A stretch of DNA of 64,000 bases from Streptomyces sp. DH5 (GTDB taxonomy: Bacteria; Actinomycetota; Actinomycetes; Streptomycetales; Streptomycetaceae): the NCBI RefSeq assembly GCF_020873915.1, contig NZ_JAHWGP010000027.1, positions 42,042 to 106,041 of the forward strand, read 5' to 3'. The translations under genes were made by a program, and so were the position numbers. A model generated the notes under the pieces. That model saw nothing but the letters and a program-made list of their open reading frames with translations, searched no databases and was not told where the DNA came from. Within the stretch, counting starts at the first letter, position 1. Each line of letters starts with the position of its first letter. Shown here in pieces: positions 18,929 to 28,322 of this stretch.

Positions 18929-20356
18929 TCACGTGAGGAACGTCTTGAGCTCGTGCACGAGCTTCTTGATGTGGCCGGAGATCACCGGCGTACCGAGGTC
19001 CTTGAACTTCTCCCGGAACCACGGGTTGACGCTGCCGCGGCCGCCGCTGGTCACCGAACCCACCGGGATGAACTTCGCCCCCGAGCGGTGGACGGCGGCC
19101 ATGCTCTCGAACAGCTCGTCCGTGCGCCATTCGTAGAAGTCGGAGATCCACACCACGACGGTGTTGCGCGGCTCGGCGATCTTCGGCCGGGCGAGCGCCA
19201 TGGCGACGGTGCCGTCGGTGCCCCCGCCGAGCTTGGTGCGCAGCAGCGTCTCGAACGGGTCGTGCGACCACGGAGTGAGGTCGAGGGCCTGCGTGTCGTA
19301 CGCGATGAGGTGCACGTCGACCTTCGGCAGACCGGCGAAGATGGACGCCAGGATGGTGCAGTTGACCATCGAGTCGACCATGGAACCCGACTGGTCCACG
19401 ACCACGATCAGCCGCTGCGGTGTCGTCTTGCGGCTGGTGTGCCGGTAGTACAGCCGGTCGACGTAGAGCCGCTCCTCCTCCGGGCTCCAGTTGGTGAGGT
19501 TCTTCCAGATGGTGCGGTCGAGGTCGAGGTTGCGGAAGACCCGCTTGGGCGGCACGGACCGGTCGATCTCGCCGACGGTCGCCTTCTCCACCTGGCTGCG
19601 CAGCACCTGCGCCACCTCGTCGACGTAACGGCGGATCAGCGCCTTGGCGTTGGCCAGGGCCACCCCCGAGAGGTTGTCCTTGTCCCGCAGCAACTGCTCG
19701 ATCAGGGACATGCTCGGCGTCAGCTGCGACGCCAGCGCCGGGTCGGCCAGCACCTCGCGCAGCCGCATCCGCTTGACCAGACCGGCCTCGATCGCCCCCA
19801 GCTCCGGCCCGATCTCCGGTATCAGCCGGCTGAGGTCCGGCGTGGGCCCGCCGACACCGGTACCGGTCGGACTGACGCCCCCTCCGCCGCCCGCCCGCTG
19901 CACGCCGCCGCCCCGCCCGCCCCGCAGGTCCCCGGGCCGGCAGCCCAGCGCCCGCTCCAGCCAGCCCGCGTCGGACTGCCAGCGGGCCAGCTGCTCGGCG
20001 GTGACGGCACCGGAGCCGGAGGCGAAGACGTTGAGCAGCACCTTCGACACGAGCGCCGCGCGCCGCACCTCCGCCGCCCGGTCACGCGTGCCGTCCTCGT
20101 CCGGCGCCGGCGTCATCAGCCCGTCGAACTCGGCCGCCAGCTCCGGATGCCGCTGCACCACCGAGTCGACCGACGCGCCCGGGTCGAGCAGCGCGGCCGG
20201 CAGGCCGACGTCCTCGACCACGGCGAGGCTCGCCGACTCCAGGGACGCCTGCTCCTCCGGATCGAACAGCCGGGCCAGCAGCCGCCAGTACAGCACCTGC
20301 CGCCGGTTCTCGTCGGGGTCGGGCGCCGGGACCCCTCCGCTCGTCTCCTCGCTCAT
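18929..20356 (-). CDS. vWA domain protein (MoxR partner)
   Basis: 475 residues from ATG 20356, overlapping the preceding stop by ATGA. The C-terminal half holds a von Willebrand A domain with a complete MIDAS motif VVVDQSGSM, then GGGTDG and WISDFYEW. The N-terminal half is helical with a Gly/Pro-rich linker containing GGRGG and GGGGG runs (about 140-175). vWA proteins of this type present or deliver substrates to MoxR ATPases. Third gene of the five-gene operon. Confidence 0.9.
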   Translation of the reverse strand: MSEETSGGVPAPDPDENRRQVLYWRLLARLFDPEEQASLESASLAVVEDVGLPAALLDPGASVDSVVQRHPELAAEFDGLMTPAPDEDGTRDRAAEVRRAALVSKVLLNVFASGSGAVTAEQLARWQSDAGWLERALGCRPGDLRGGRGGGVQRAGGGGGVSPTGTGVGGPTPDLSRLIPEIGPELGAIEAGLVKRMRLREVLADPALASQLTPSMSLIEQLLRDKDNLSGVALANAKALIRRYVDEVAQVLRSQVEKATVGEIDRSVPPKRVFRNLDLDRTIWKNLTNWSPEEERLYVDRLYYRHTSRKTTPQRLIVVVDQSGSMVDSMVNCTILASIFAGLPKVDVHLIAYDTQALDLTPWSHDPFETLLRTKLGGGTDGTVAMALARPKIAEPRNTVVVWISDFYEWRTDELFESMAAVHRSGAKFIPVGSVTSGGRGSVNPWFREKFKDLGTPVISGHIKKLVHELKTFLT

Positions 20357-21747
20357 TTCCGCAGCAGCCTTCCCGCCCGCTCCCGCAGCACGGTGACGGC
20401 CTCGGTCGCCGCCTTCTCGGCCCGCACACCGGCCTTGTCGGTCGTGCCCCCGGCCCACGCACCCGCGTGCACGGCGACGCTCTTCTTCCGCACCGTCCGC
20501 TCGACGGCGAGCGGCTGGAGCAGGAACTCCCCGGCGTCCCAGCGCAGCAGACCGACACACGCACCGGACGAGGCGAACACCTCCGGGGTGAGCGGACCGG
20601 CGGCCGGAACCCGGTCGACGTCCACGGCGAGACGTACCCCGGCGACCTCCACGGCCGTGCCGTCCTCGCCGTCCTCCACCCGATATCCCTCCAGCAGCAC
20701 GGGCACGGCGATCCGCACCGGATGCCGGTCCAGGGGCGCGACGGGAGCGGCGACCGCGGAGGGCAGGGCCACCCGCGCGGTGGCGAACACCTCGGCGGGT
20801 TCGCCCGCCCGTGCCCGCTCGTCGTCCCACACCAGGTCGCCCCCGGCGGTGACGGGCATCGCGTCCAGCTCCACGGCCCGCCCCTCGCTCACGGCGCCGA
20901 GCAGGGACATGTGCGGCCGGAGCAGCTGCCACAGCCCCGCCCCGACGACACTGTCGGGCTTCGGCACGGACACACTGGCCCGCACCAGCCGCGCCGCCCC
21001 GCCGTCCGCCGGCTCGAACACGCCGTGGACCTGCGCCTGTACGGCGGTGGCGTGCTCCTGGACGTCCACACCCAGCGGCAGCAGACGGCCGGTCGCCCCG
21101 GTGACGGCCGGGGCGGGCGCCGCGCCGGGCAGCGTCAGCAGCACGGCCCGCGACCACAGATCGGCCCACCGGCGCACCGGAAAACGCTCCAGGGTCGCCC
21201 CGGGACAGGACGCGGCGAGCTCGGCGGCGAAACCGTCGAGCAGCGCGGCCGTCCGGCGCAGGCCCGGCTCGGGCAGCATCGCGGACACCACGGGCGCGGC
21301 CCCGGCGACCAGCTCGTGGTCGATCCCGCGCCACCCGGCCCGCGCCAGGTCGCACAGCCAACTCCGCGCGGCGATCAGCAGGTTGACCGCACGCTCGTCG
21401 CTGCCGGCCGGTGCGGGGCCGCTCTCCTCCGCACGCGGCCGGCCGACGGCCTCCTCGATCCGCGCGACGAGCGCGTCGTGCGCGGAGCCGAGCAGCGCGG
21501 TGCGCGCCGCGGCGAGCGCCACGAAGTGGTCCTCACCGGCCGCCCCGGCCGCCGTCTTCTCGGCGGCCTCGGCGACCCGCCCGGCCAGCGGCGACCCGGC
21601 CACCGCCTCGGCGATCCCGGCGAGCCCGGCGGCCTGCGCGGGCTGCGGCCTGAGCAGCCCGTCGACGAGCGCGTCGTCGAACCCGTCCACGGCGGCCAGG
21701 GCCTCCGCCAGCCCGTCGACGCCGTCGCTCAGCAGATCGGCACGCAT
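20353..21747 (-). CDS. Unknown protein of the MoxR-vWA operon
   Basis: 464 residues from ATG 21747, which overlaps the SWIM gene stop. The first 150 residues are Ala/Gly-rich and helical. The second half alternates beta-like stretches (RLVRASVSVPKPDSV, HPVRIAVPVLLEGYRV, GVRLAVDVDRVP). No catalytic motif is recognised. Its invariable position between the SWIM and vWA genes here, coupled by overlaps on both sides, suggests a structural partner or adaptor in the same complex. Confidence 0.82.
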   Translation of the reverse strand: MRADLLSDGVDGLAEALAAVDGFDDALVDGLLRPQPAQAAGLAGIAEAVAGSPLAGRVAEAAEKTAAGAAGEDHFVALAAARTALLGSAHDALVARIEEAVGRPRAEESGPAPAGSDERAVNLLIAARSWLCDLARAGWRGIDHELVAGAAPVVSAMLPEPGLRRTAALLDGFAAELAASCPGATLERFPVRRWADLWSRAVLLTLPGAAPAPAVTGATGRLLPLGVDVQEHATAVQAQVHGVFEPADGGAARLVRASVSVPKPDSVVGAGLWQLLRPHMSLLGAVSEGRAVELDAMPVTAGGDLVWDDERARAGEPAEVFATARVALPSAVAAPVAPLDRHPVRIAVPVLLEGYRVEDGEDGTAVEVAGVRLAVDVDRVPAAGPLTPEVFASSGACVGLLRWDAGEFLLQPLAVERTVRKKSVAVHAGAWAGGTTDKAGVRAEKAATEAVTVLRERAGRLLRK

Positions 21748-22268
21748 CAGGCCACCGTCCTCGTCGTCGGGAACCACTGCATCTCCGGCAGCGGAGCGGT
21801 CGTCGGAGCGAGTTCGAGGTAGGACAGGTGCCGCAGGAACCGGCTGAACACCTGGGCCGCCGCCGAACTCTCCCCCTGCGCCGGCCGCGTCGAGGTCATG
21901 GCGCCCGTCACGGTGTGCGCGTCGGCCTCCCCGTCGGACACCTCGACCTTCAGGTAGCGGGCCACGCGCTCGACGCCGTACTGCAGCACGGCCTCACCGA
22001 TCAGCGCGCGTATGTGGTTGCAGAACGACCCGCGTGCCCCGCCGCAGGGACGGTTGTTGTTGGTGCTGCACGCGAACGCGTACGTCCCCGCCTCGACCGA
22101 CGACACGTACACCCGCCCGATGTCCGACCCACTCGACACCACGCCCTGCAACCGCCCGTCCGCCAACTCGGCGAACGGCACCTTGGCCAGCTTCCGCGGC
22201 CGTGCCGACGGCACCACCCGCGCCGTACTCGACCTCTCCCAGACGGACAACACACCACTCCCAAGCAT
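21747..22268 (-). CDS. SWIM zinc finger protein, first gene of the MoxR-vWA operon
   Basis: About 173 residues. A SWIM-type metal site is visible as C-x8-C-x6-C-x-H (CSTNNNRPCGGARGSFCNH). SWIM fingers bind DNA or protein. The residues before it (VPFAELADGRLQGVVSSGSDIG, here split between two strands of the fold) are typical of the family. The start is uncertain: ATG 22268 has a poor ribosome-binding site and downstream GTG codons are possible. The finger suggests this is the recognition or sensor subunit for the downstream unknown, vWA, MoxR and DUF5682 proteins. Confidence 0.83.
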   Translation of the reverse strand: MLGSGVLSVWERSSTARVVPSARPRKLAKVPFAELADGRLQGVVSSGSDIGRVYVSSVEAGTYAFACSTNNNRPCGGARGSFCNHIRALIGEAVLQYGVERVARYLKVEVSDGEADAHTVTGAMTSTRPAQGESSAAAQVFSRFLRHLSYLELAPTTAPLPEMQWFPTTRTVA

Positions 22269-22415
22269 GCGGAAAGGGGACGCCCTCGCCGGACCGGCGG
22301 GACGGAAGGAAATCTATCGGCGCCCACTGACAACGCCGTCCGGGCGGGGACCGGCCGTCCACGCGGCGACGCACCGCAGGGAGCCGCCGTGACCGCCGTC
22401 TTGATCCGCCGCCCC

Positions 22416-23150
22416 TCAACCGCGTACGCGGAGGTACGCCTCCAGTTCGGCGGCGCCGGTCAGCATCGCCCGCGAACGAGCCGCCAACCGTCCGTGCCAG
22501 TCACGCAGCGCCCCCTCCAGAGGCTCCAGCCCACCCGCCTCCCGCACCTGTGCCAGCACGGGGGCGATCTGCTGCAACAAGTAGCCGCCACGCCGGAGCT
22601 GGTGCACCAGCCTGGCGTCACGCACATCGGCCTCGCCGTAGACCCGGTATCCCGTCACCGGGTCGCGGCGCGGCCGTACGAGCCCGGCCTCCTCCCACTT
22701 GCGCAAGGTCGCTGGCCGGAGTCCCAGCTCCTTGCTCAACGGGCCGATGAAGACGCGCCCCGACCGCGCCGGCGAGGCATCACGCTCCGCACCCGACCCG
22801 GGGGAGAGGTCACGCAGGGCCCTCTCGACGGCCTGGAGCGTGCCCCGGTCGTCGAGCAGCTGGGCGTGACTCTCGTCGATCAGATGGAACGCCTCGTCGA
22901 CGAAGCCCCGGTTCACGGCCTGCATGATCGCCGTCGCCGTTCGATGACCGTGGCCGGGCACCAGGGCGAGGAACGTGCCCAGGGCCAGTCCGTGCAGGGG
23001 TGTGTAGGCGCGGTAGCCCGCGGCCGTGCGGTCGGCGGGAGGAAGGATGCCGGCCGCCTCGTAGTTCCTGACCGCCTGCGTGGACAGACCGTGCCGTCGT
23101 GCCAGGTCGACCGGCCTGAGCTTCTCACCGCTTTGAAGGTTTCGCCCCAT
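22416..23150 (-). CDS. TioE-type transcriptional regulator with two MerR domains
   Basis: 244 residues from ATG 23150. Two MerR helix-turn-helix units are visible: one at the N-terminus (RPVDLARRHGLSTQAVRNYE, then AGILPPADRTAAGYRAY) and one in the second half (FIGPLSKELGLRPATLRKWE, then AGLVRPRRDPVTGYRVYG). Such double-MerR proteins are annotated as TioE family in streptomycetes. The protein probably represses or activates the divergent esterase gene and itself through the two palindromes in the 58-base intergenic region. The effector is unknown. Confidence 0.9.
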   Translation of the reverse strand: MGRNLQSGEKLRPVDLARRHGLSTQAVRNYEAAGILPPADRTAAGYRAYTPLHGLALGTFLALVPGHGHRTATAIMQAVNRGFVDEAFHLIDESHAQLLDDRGTLQAVERALRDLSPGSGAERDASPARSGRVFIGPLSKELGLRPATLRKWEEAGLVRPRRDPVTGYRVYGEADVRDARLVHQLRRGGYLLQQIAPVLAQVREAGGLEPLEGALRDWHGRLAARSRAMLTGAAELEAYLRVRG

Positions 23151-23171
23151 GGAACGGACGCTACCGCGCCC

Positions 23172-23205
23172 AACTTTCCACCGAAAGTTCAACGATACCG
23201 TTGAA
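23172..23205. promoter_or_regulatory. Twin palindromic operator in the divergent MerR/esterase promoter
   Basis: Two perfect inverted repeats lie side by side and share bases: AACTTTC-CACC-GAAAGTT (23172-23189) and TTCAACG-ATAC-CGTTGAA (23188-23205). Both have 7-base arms and a 4-base spacer. They sit 22 bases upstream of the regulator start and 3 bases upstream of the esterase start. Two palindromes next to a regulator with two DNA-binding domains is the expected arrangement. Confidence 0.8.
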
Positions 23206-23208
23206 GGC

Positions 23209-24414
23209 ATGGTATCCGACCTCAAGGACATCGCCCGTTCCCTCGACGCGGCAGCCGTGATGAAGCTCCTTCCGTCCCGCCCACGCGTACTCGCCCTGGG
23301 CGAGCCGACCCACGGCGAGGACGCACTGCTCGACATCCGCAACGCACTCTTCCGCAGGCTCGTCGAGCGGGAGGGCTACCGGACGATCGCGCTCGAGACC
23401 GACTGCGTGGCCGGCCTGGTCGTGGACGCCTACGTCACCTCAGGCACCGGCACCCTGGACGAGGCCATGGAGCACGGGTTCAGCCATGCATGGGACGCGT
23501 CGGCGGCCAACCGCGAACTGGTCCGATGAATGCGGCAGTTCAACAACGGCCGACCGGCACCCGAGCAGGTCCGCTTCGCGGGCATCGACGGCCCCCTGGA
23601 GATCACCGGCGCCGCGAGTCCCCGGCACTCCCTCACCGCCCTCCACACCTACCTCGCGGCCCATGTCGACACGACGCTGCTCCCCTGCACCATGGACACG
23701 CTCGACGGCCTGCTCGGCCCCGACGAGCCGTGGACCGAGACGGCCGTGATGACGGACCCGTCCCGGTCCGTGGGCCGGTCGGACGAGGCACGGCAGTTGC
23801 GGCTGCTCGCCGACGACCTGGTGGCACTGCTCGACACGCAGACACCCCATCTGATCACGGCGACCCCACGGGACGACTGGGACCGGGCGCGCCTGTACGG
23901 GCGTACCGCCACCGGCCTGCTGCGCTACCACTTCTGGATGGCCGACCCCTCACCGGCCCGGATGACCCACCTGCTGGCCACGCGGGACGACATGATGGCC
24001 GGGAACCTCCTCGCGCTCGCCGCGCGGGGCCCGGTACTCGTCCACGCCCACAACAGCCACCTGCAGCGGGACAAGAGCTCGATGCGCATGTGGGACCACC
24101 CGCTGCTGGAGTGGTGGAGCGCCGGCGCGCTGGTGAGCGTCCGTCTCGGAGAGGAGTACGCCTTCCTGGCCACCGCCCTCGGCACGATCCGGCACCACGG
24201 AGTGGACACGCCGCCCCCGGACACCCTCGAAGGACTCCTGTACGCCCTCCCGGACGACCCCTGCGTCATCGACTCCTCCCGACTGGCCGACACCCTCGGT
24301 GACCCGCCTCCCGCCCCCCGGGTGTCCCCGTACTTCGGCTACGCCCCACTCGACCCCGCCCAACTACCGCGCCTGGATGGGGTGGTGTACGTCAGGGACG
24401 TCTCGCGCGGCTAG
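23209..24414 (+). pseudogene. Erythromycin-esterase family gene interrupted by an in-frame TGA
   Basis: Two consecutive open segments in the same frame, 23209-23529 and 23530-24414, together encode one EreA/EreB-like hydrolase of 401 codons. The N-terminal LALGEPTHGEDALLDIRN carries the catalytic-type Glu and His, and LVHAHNSHLQRD and WWSAGALVSVRLGEEY are family motifs further on. The frame is broken by TGA at 23527-23529 (codon 107) after NRELVR and directly before an ATG. Family members usually have Trp there (inference), so TGG to TGA is the simplest change. It could be a true loss of function, a reading error, or allow re-initiation at 23530. Divergent from the double-MerR regulator. Confidence 0.85.
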
Positions 24415-24600
24415 CGCCGTGACCGAAACGGGAACACCCCGACGTCCCGGCCGCTCAACGCCGCGAACGCGCCCGTGTCCGCGGCGGAAAAGGTGTCCGC
24501 CGGGGCGGACGACGGCTCGCCCCCTGACGAGGACGCCACCCGGTGATCGCTTCAGGTCACAGCACCAGCGGCCGGAGGCCCAGGAGTTCCACCGGGACGA
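24415..24600. other. Short non-coding stretch
   Basis: Between the esterase stop and the YdeI remnant end. No gene, repeat or strong hairpin recognised. Confidence 0.4.
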
Positions 24601-24838
24601 TCACCCTTCGCCCGCCTGCCGCCCCTCCGCCAGGTCCCGCACCGCCCGCTCCAGCCGCGTCTGCCCGGTCTCCGACGTCGCGGCCTGGAGCAGCGGGAGC
24701 ATCACGAGGTAGCGGGTGGTCCGGTCGAGCGCGTCGAACGCCGCACGCGCCGCCGGGTCCGCCGCAAGCGCCGCAGCAAGGTCGTCCGGGACGGCAGCCG
24801 TCGCCTGCGATGCGTACGCGCGGTCCCAACGGACATGC
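24601..24838 (-). pseudogene. C-terminal remnant of a YdeI/OmpD-associated family protein
   Basis: A minus-strand frame of about 78 codons without a start codon reads VPDDLAAALAADPAARAAFDAL, then a helix ending in an arginine-rich tail. This matches the end of the YdeI/OmpD-associated family (usually about 190 residues). Upstream it runs straight into the glucanase terminator hairpin, so the N-terminal part has been lost. Confidence 0.6.
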
Positions 24839-24877
24839 CGGTGCGGCGGGGGCCGGACGCCGGCCCCCGCCGCACCG
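24839..24877 (-). terminator. Strong terminator of the GH81 gene
   Basis: An 18-base perfect stem, 24839-24856 pairing with 24860-24877, with a 3-base apex. It starts 12 bases beyond the stop of the minus-strand glucanase gene and directly abuts the YdeI remnant. Confidence 0.9.
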
Positions 24878-24888
24878 CTGTCGCCGGT

Positions 24889-27678
24889 TCAGCTGTAGGG
24901 GATCACCAGCACGGACTTGTCCGTGCCCGTCTGGAGCTTGGAGGTGCCGTTGCCGATGGCGCTCCACACCTCGAGGCGCACGGTGCCGCCGTCGAGGTTG
25001 CCGAGGCTGCCCGTGGACGCCTTGAGCCCGCGGGCCTGCGTGTACTCCTCCCATCCGGTGACCGGGTCGGTCGCGAAGTAGTGGTACGTCTCGGTCCGGT
25101 CGAAGCTGCCGTCGCCGGTGAAGTCGTAGCTCACCCGCGCCTGTTGGCCGAGACCGACCGTGGTGCCCGCGTCCACCTGGAGCCGGAAGGCGGTCCCCGC
25201 GCCCGGGGTGAGCGTGCCGTTCACGCCGCGGACCTGGTAGACGAGGGGCTGGTACGGGGTGCCGTCGCGGTTGGTGCCGCCGGCGGAGGCGATGGTGTCG
25301 CTGCCCGCCGTGCCGCCGGTCGCGGTGGTCAGGACTCCGCCGCCGCGCAGCTGGAAGGTGTTGCCGGTGGGCGGCTCCGGGTCCGGATCGGGGTCGGGGT
25401 CGGGGTCCGTGGACCCGGTCCCGCTGCCGGTCGCGGTGGAACGGGCGGGCACGGAGAGGGTCTTGCCGTCGGAGAAGGTGACGGTGCGCGCCGTGGACCC
25501 GTGGTTGTGGGCCGCGTACGTGCGGGTCGTGCCCTTGGTGAAGACGGCCGAGGTGGGGATGTCACCGGTCACGGTGGCGTCCGGGGCGCCGAGGGCGGCG
25601 AAGGTGTTGATCCAGTGGTAGGTGTGCGCCTTCGACTCCCCCTCCTCCGGGGTGTAGCCGGCGTGGCCCGCGTCCCACTTGGCCTTGGCCGTCGCGGGGT
25701 CGGCGAAGGACTCGAACTCCCAGAGCAGGTCGCGCCATTCGACGGCCGGGCCGCCGTTCTCCCGTTCCATCTCGGCGATGTTGCGCCGGATGGCGGCCTT
25801 CTCGCCGCCGAGGTGCAGCGAACCACCGGTCACGGGCAGGACGTTGATGCCGTGGATCTCCTCGGGGTTGGCGGTCCACCAGGTGGCGTAGGCGGCGCCG
25901 CTGCCCCACACCATGCCGGCCGTGTCGTGGCCGAAGGAGGACGGGAAGACCTGCTCGTCGGCGTCGAACCAGTACTGGGCGATCGACTCCGACTCGGTGG
26001 TCAGCAGGAAGGTGCCGAGGTCACGCAGCGAGGTGTCGCCGGTCGCGGAGCCCCACAGGATCAGCGCCGTGCTGAGGTTGGTGGACTCGGAGGAGGACTC
26101 CTGGTTGTTGCCGGCGGCGAAGCCCTGGTGCCCGGAGGCCCAGCCGTGGCCCGCGTACACGTCGAAGCCGCGCAGGAAGGGGTAGGCGGTGTCGGTGCGG
26201 CTGGGGTTGGCGGTGTCCCGCACGAGGGTCTTGACCATGCCGCCCCACGCCGAGTCGGCGGCCCACGCCGGGTCGTACTGGGCGATGATCGCCGCCGCGT
26301 AGACGTAGTAGCCGTAGTGGAAGTGGTGGTCGTTCAGCTCGGTGTCGCTGCCGTAGGAGGCGGGGTAGCCGGTGAGCGTCTTCCAGTCCTTGTCGTAGCT
26401 GAACTCGTTCGCGCCTCCCGCGGTGAACCAGTCCTGGAGCTTGCCCTTCATCAGGCCGAGCATCCGGTCGCGGACGGCGGTCTCACCGATCTGGTCGGCC
26501 ACCGGCACGAGTTGGGCGAGGCGCCCGAGCGCCTTGCCGGTCCAGTAGGTGTCGCTGGCACCGGAGAAGGGGTCGGAGGCGTTCACGACGTCGTTCAGGT
26601 ATCCGCGCAGCCGGGCGGCGTCCACGCCGTTCGACTTGGGCAGCGCGGGCAGCACCGCCGACGCCTTCTGGCTCGTGGTGAAGGAGGCCGCCTCGCGGAC
26701 CTTCATGGTGCCGCGCGGTGAGACGTAGGTGTACGAGGTGAGCGGGTCCTTGGTGTGCAGCCACTGGTGGCGGTAGAGGGCCTGGAGCGTGCCGCGCTCG
26801 CCGCCCTCCTTCGCCTCCGTGGTGAGCGTGTAGGTGGCGCCGACCGTGCCCCCGGAGTAGTTCCAGGTGACCTTGGAGCCGGTGACGAAGCTGTACGCGT
26901 ACTTCTTGAACGTCGCCAGCGCGCCGGTGGAGGGCAGCACGGCGACGGAGAAGTAGTCCTTGGAGCCGAGACCCGCGGTGACGGTCGATCCGGCGACGTT
27001 CCAGTCACTGCCGGTCGGCGCGAAGAGGGCGTAGTGGTGCCCGGCGACGGTGATGCCGAGGACGTTGCCCTGGTCGGCGAAGACGGTGGGCGCGCCGGCG
27101 GTGGTGATCTGGGCGTTGCCGCCGGAGCCCTTGGCGTAGACGAACGGGGAGCCGTGGCCGATGGTGGTGCGCAGGGTGCGGGCGCCGTCGGACCAGTACG
27201 GGGTGACCGTCCAGTCGGACCAGTCGTCGGCCTTGGTGTCGGGGGAGTTGAGGCCGGTCAGCCCGATGGTCAGGTCGCGCTTGTGGGCGTACTCGTACTG
27301 GCGGCCGTCACCGACGATCGTGGGGCTCGTCGGGTAGCCGACGTCGAGCCCGCCGGCGGTGGCCTGGTAGGTGAGGGGGTGCCCGTACATGGGGGTCGAG
27401 TACGGGTTGTCGCCGTAGCGCTGGAAGGCGAGGGAGGACCACCAGTCGTTGGTGGGCACCGGCCGGTTCTTCGCGGCGGCGGTCACCTTGGGGGTGACCG
27501 GGGTCCCGGTGTTGGTGGTGGGGCCCGACGTGCCGGGGGGCCGGGTGTCGGAGTAACTGCCGGAGCCTACGGGAACAGTGGCGGCGGCCGCCGGTGCGGC
27601 GGCCGGGCCGAGGCCGACGGCGGCGAGGGCCGAGGCCAGCAGCAGAACGGTGGCCGGTCTGGTGCGTGGGGATGGCAT
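24889..27678 (-). CDS. Secreted GH81 endo-beta-1,3-glucanase with C-terminal CBM56-like domain
   Basis: 929 residues. A signal peptide (RPATVLLLASALAAVGLG, cleavage near AAAA-TV) is followed by a GH81 catalytic domain (about 60-715) with the motifs TNDWWSSLAFQRY, NDHHFHYGYYVYAA (about 448) and GNNQESSSESTN (about 520) that hold the acidic catalytic residues. A (DP)n linker (about 745-770) leads to a C-terminal beta-rich domain resembling the beta-1,3-glucan-binding CBM56. The enzyme should cut laminarin, callose or fungal cell-wall glucan outside the cell. Regulation: an 18-base perfect palindrome 31 bases upstream of the ATG. Single gene with a strong terminator. Confidence 0.92.
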   Translation of the reverse strand: MPSPRTRPATVLLLASALAAVGLGPAAAPAAAATVPVGSGSYSDTRPPGTSGPTTNTGTPVTPKVTAAAKNRPVPTNDWWSSLAFQRYGDNPYSTPMYGHPLTYQATAGGLDVGYPTSPTIVGDGRQYEYAHKRDLTIGLTGLNSPDTKADDWSDWTVTPYWSDGARTLRTTIGHGSPFVYAKGSGGNAQITTAGAPTVFADQGNVLGITVAGHHYALFAPTGSDWNVAGSTVTAGLGSKDYFSVAVLPSTGALATFKKYAYSFVTGSKVTWNYSGGTVGATYTLTTEAKEGGERGTLQALYRHQWLHTKDPLTSYTYVSPRGTMKVREAASFTTSQKASAVLPALPKSNGVDAARLRGYLNDVVNASDPFSGASDTYWTGKALGRLAQLVPVADQIGETAVRDRMLGLMKGKLQDWFTAGGANEFSYDKDWKTLTGYPASYGSDTELNDHHFHYGYYVYAAAIIAQYDPAWAADSAWGGMVKTLVRDTANPSRTDTAYPFLRGFDVYAGHGWASGHQGFAAGNNQESSSESTNLSTALILWGSATGDTSLRDLGTFLLTTESESIAQYWFDADEQVFPSSFGHDTAGMVWGSGAAYATWWTANPEEIHGINVLPVTGGSLHLGGEKAAIRRNIAEMERENGGPAVEWRDLLWEFESFADPATAKAKWDAGHAGYTPEEGESKAHTYHWINTFAALGAPDATVTGDIPTSAVFTKGTTRTYAAHNHGSTARTVTFSDGKTLSVPARSTATGSGTGSTDPDPDPDPDPEPPTGNTFQLRGGGVLTTATGGTAGSDTIASAGGTNRDGTPYQPLVYQVRGVNGTLTPGAGTAFRLQVDAGTTVGLGQQARVSYDFTGDGSFDRTETYHYFATDPVTGWEEYTQARGLKASTGSLGNLDGGTVRLEVWSAIGNGTSKLQTGTDKSVLVIPYS

Positions 27679-27708
27679 GCGTCACCTCAAGTCGTGACAG
27701 GGGGAGGC

Positions 27709-27726
27709 TCTGAGAGCGCTCTCAGA
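27709..27726. promoter_or_regulatory. LacI-family-type operator upstream of the glucanase
   Basis: The perfect 18-base palindrome TCTGAGAGCGCTCTCAGA. Its core TGAGAGCGCTCTCA differs by one base per arm from the CebR box TGGGAGCGCTCCCA known to control cellulose and cello-oligosaccharide use in Streptomyces. A LacI-type sugar repressor responding to beta-glucan oligosaccharides is the likely binder. No such regulator gene is in the window. Confidence 0.85.
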
Positions 27727-28250
27727 TGGCCGGAACGTAAAGCCCATGTAATGCACGTGTCAATGGCTTGAACACAACCGGCCGTGCCGAGCCTGTGATC
27801 CGTCATGTCTTCGAGGCCGGCCCGAGCCGGTGAACGGGGGTTGCAGGACGGGACGGGGGAGCCGGACCGTACGGCGGACCCGGTGCCCGTAGGGCGGGTC
27901 GAGGTGTCCGCCGTCCCGGAGCGTCGGAGGGGACACCCCGCTCCCGGACATCCGCCGAGACCGTGGAAGCGCTCCCGTACGCCCTCCCCGAGGACCGGCA
28001 CGTACGCGAGGCCGCTCGTCTGCCCGCCGTGCTCGACGCCCGGCGTCCCGCTCCTCCCGACACACCGCACTCCTCCCGATATCCCGCACTTCGGCCACGT
28101 GCGTCCTGACGAACACCGAGCCGTCGGTACGCGACCGATGGGTCGGGGGATCGAGGGCCCCACGGGACCGAACCGGTACCCGTCTGCTGGTCAGTGCGGC
28201 CGCACGCCTTCGGCGCCGGTTCCGCCGGAGCAGCGGCCGGTGACGGCCGA

Positions 28251-28322
28251 CTTCCCGAGGCGCCGGCACCTGCGGGCCGGCTTCCCGAGGCGTCGGCACC
28301 CGCGGGCCGGCCTCGCGAGGCG
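28251..28322. repeat. 30-base tandem repeat
   Basis: Two near-identical 30-base units (28251-28280 and 28281-28310, each beginning CTTCCCGAGGCG) and a partial third (28311-28322). Confidence 0.85.

Noticed and set aside
18953-21847. Very long plus-strand open frame opposite the vWA operon
   Set aside because: Antisense shadow; low-complexity, no motif.
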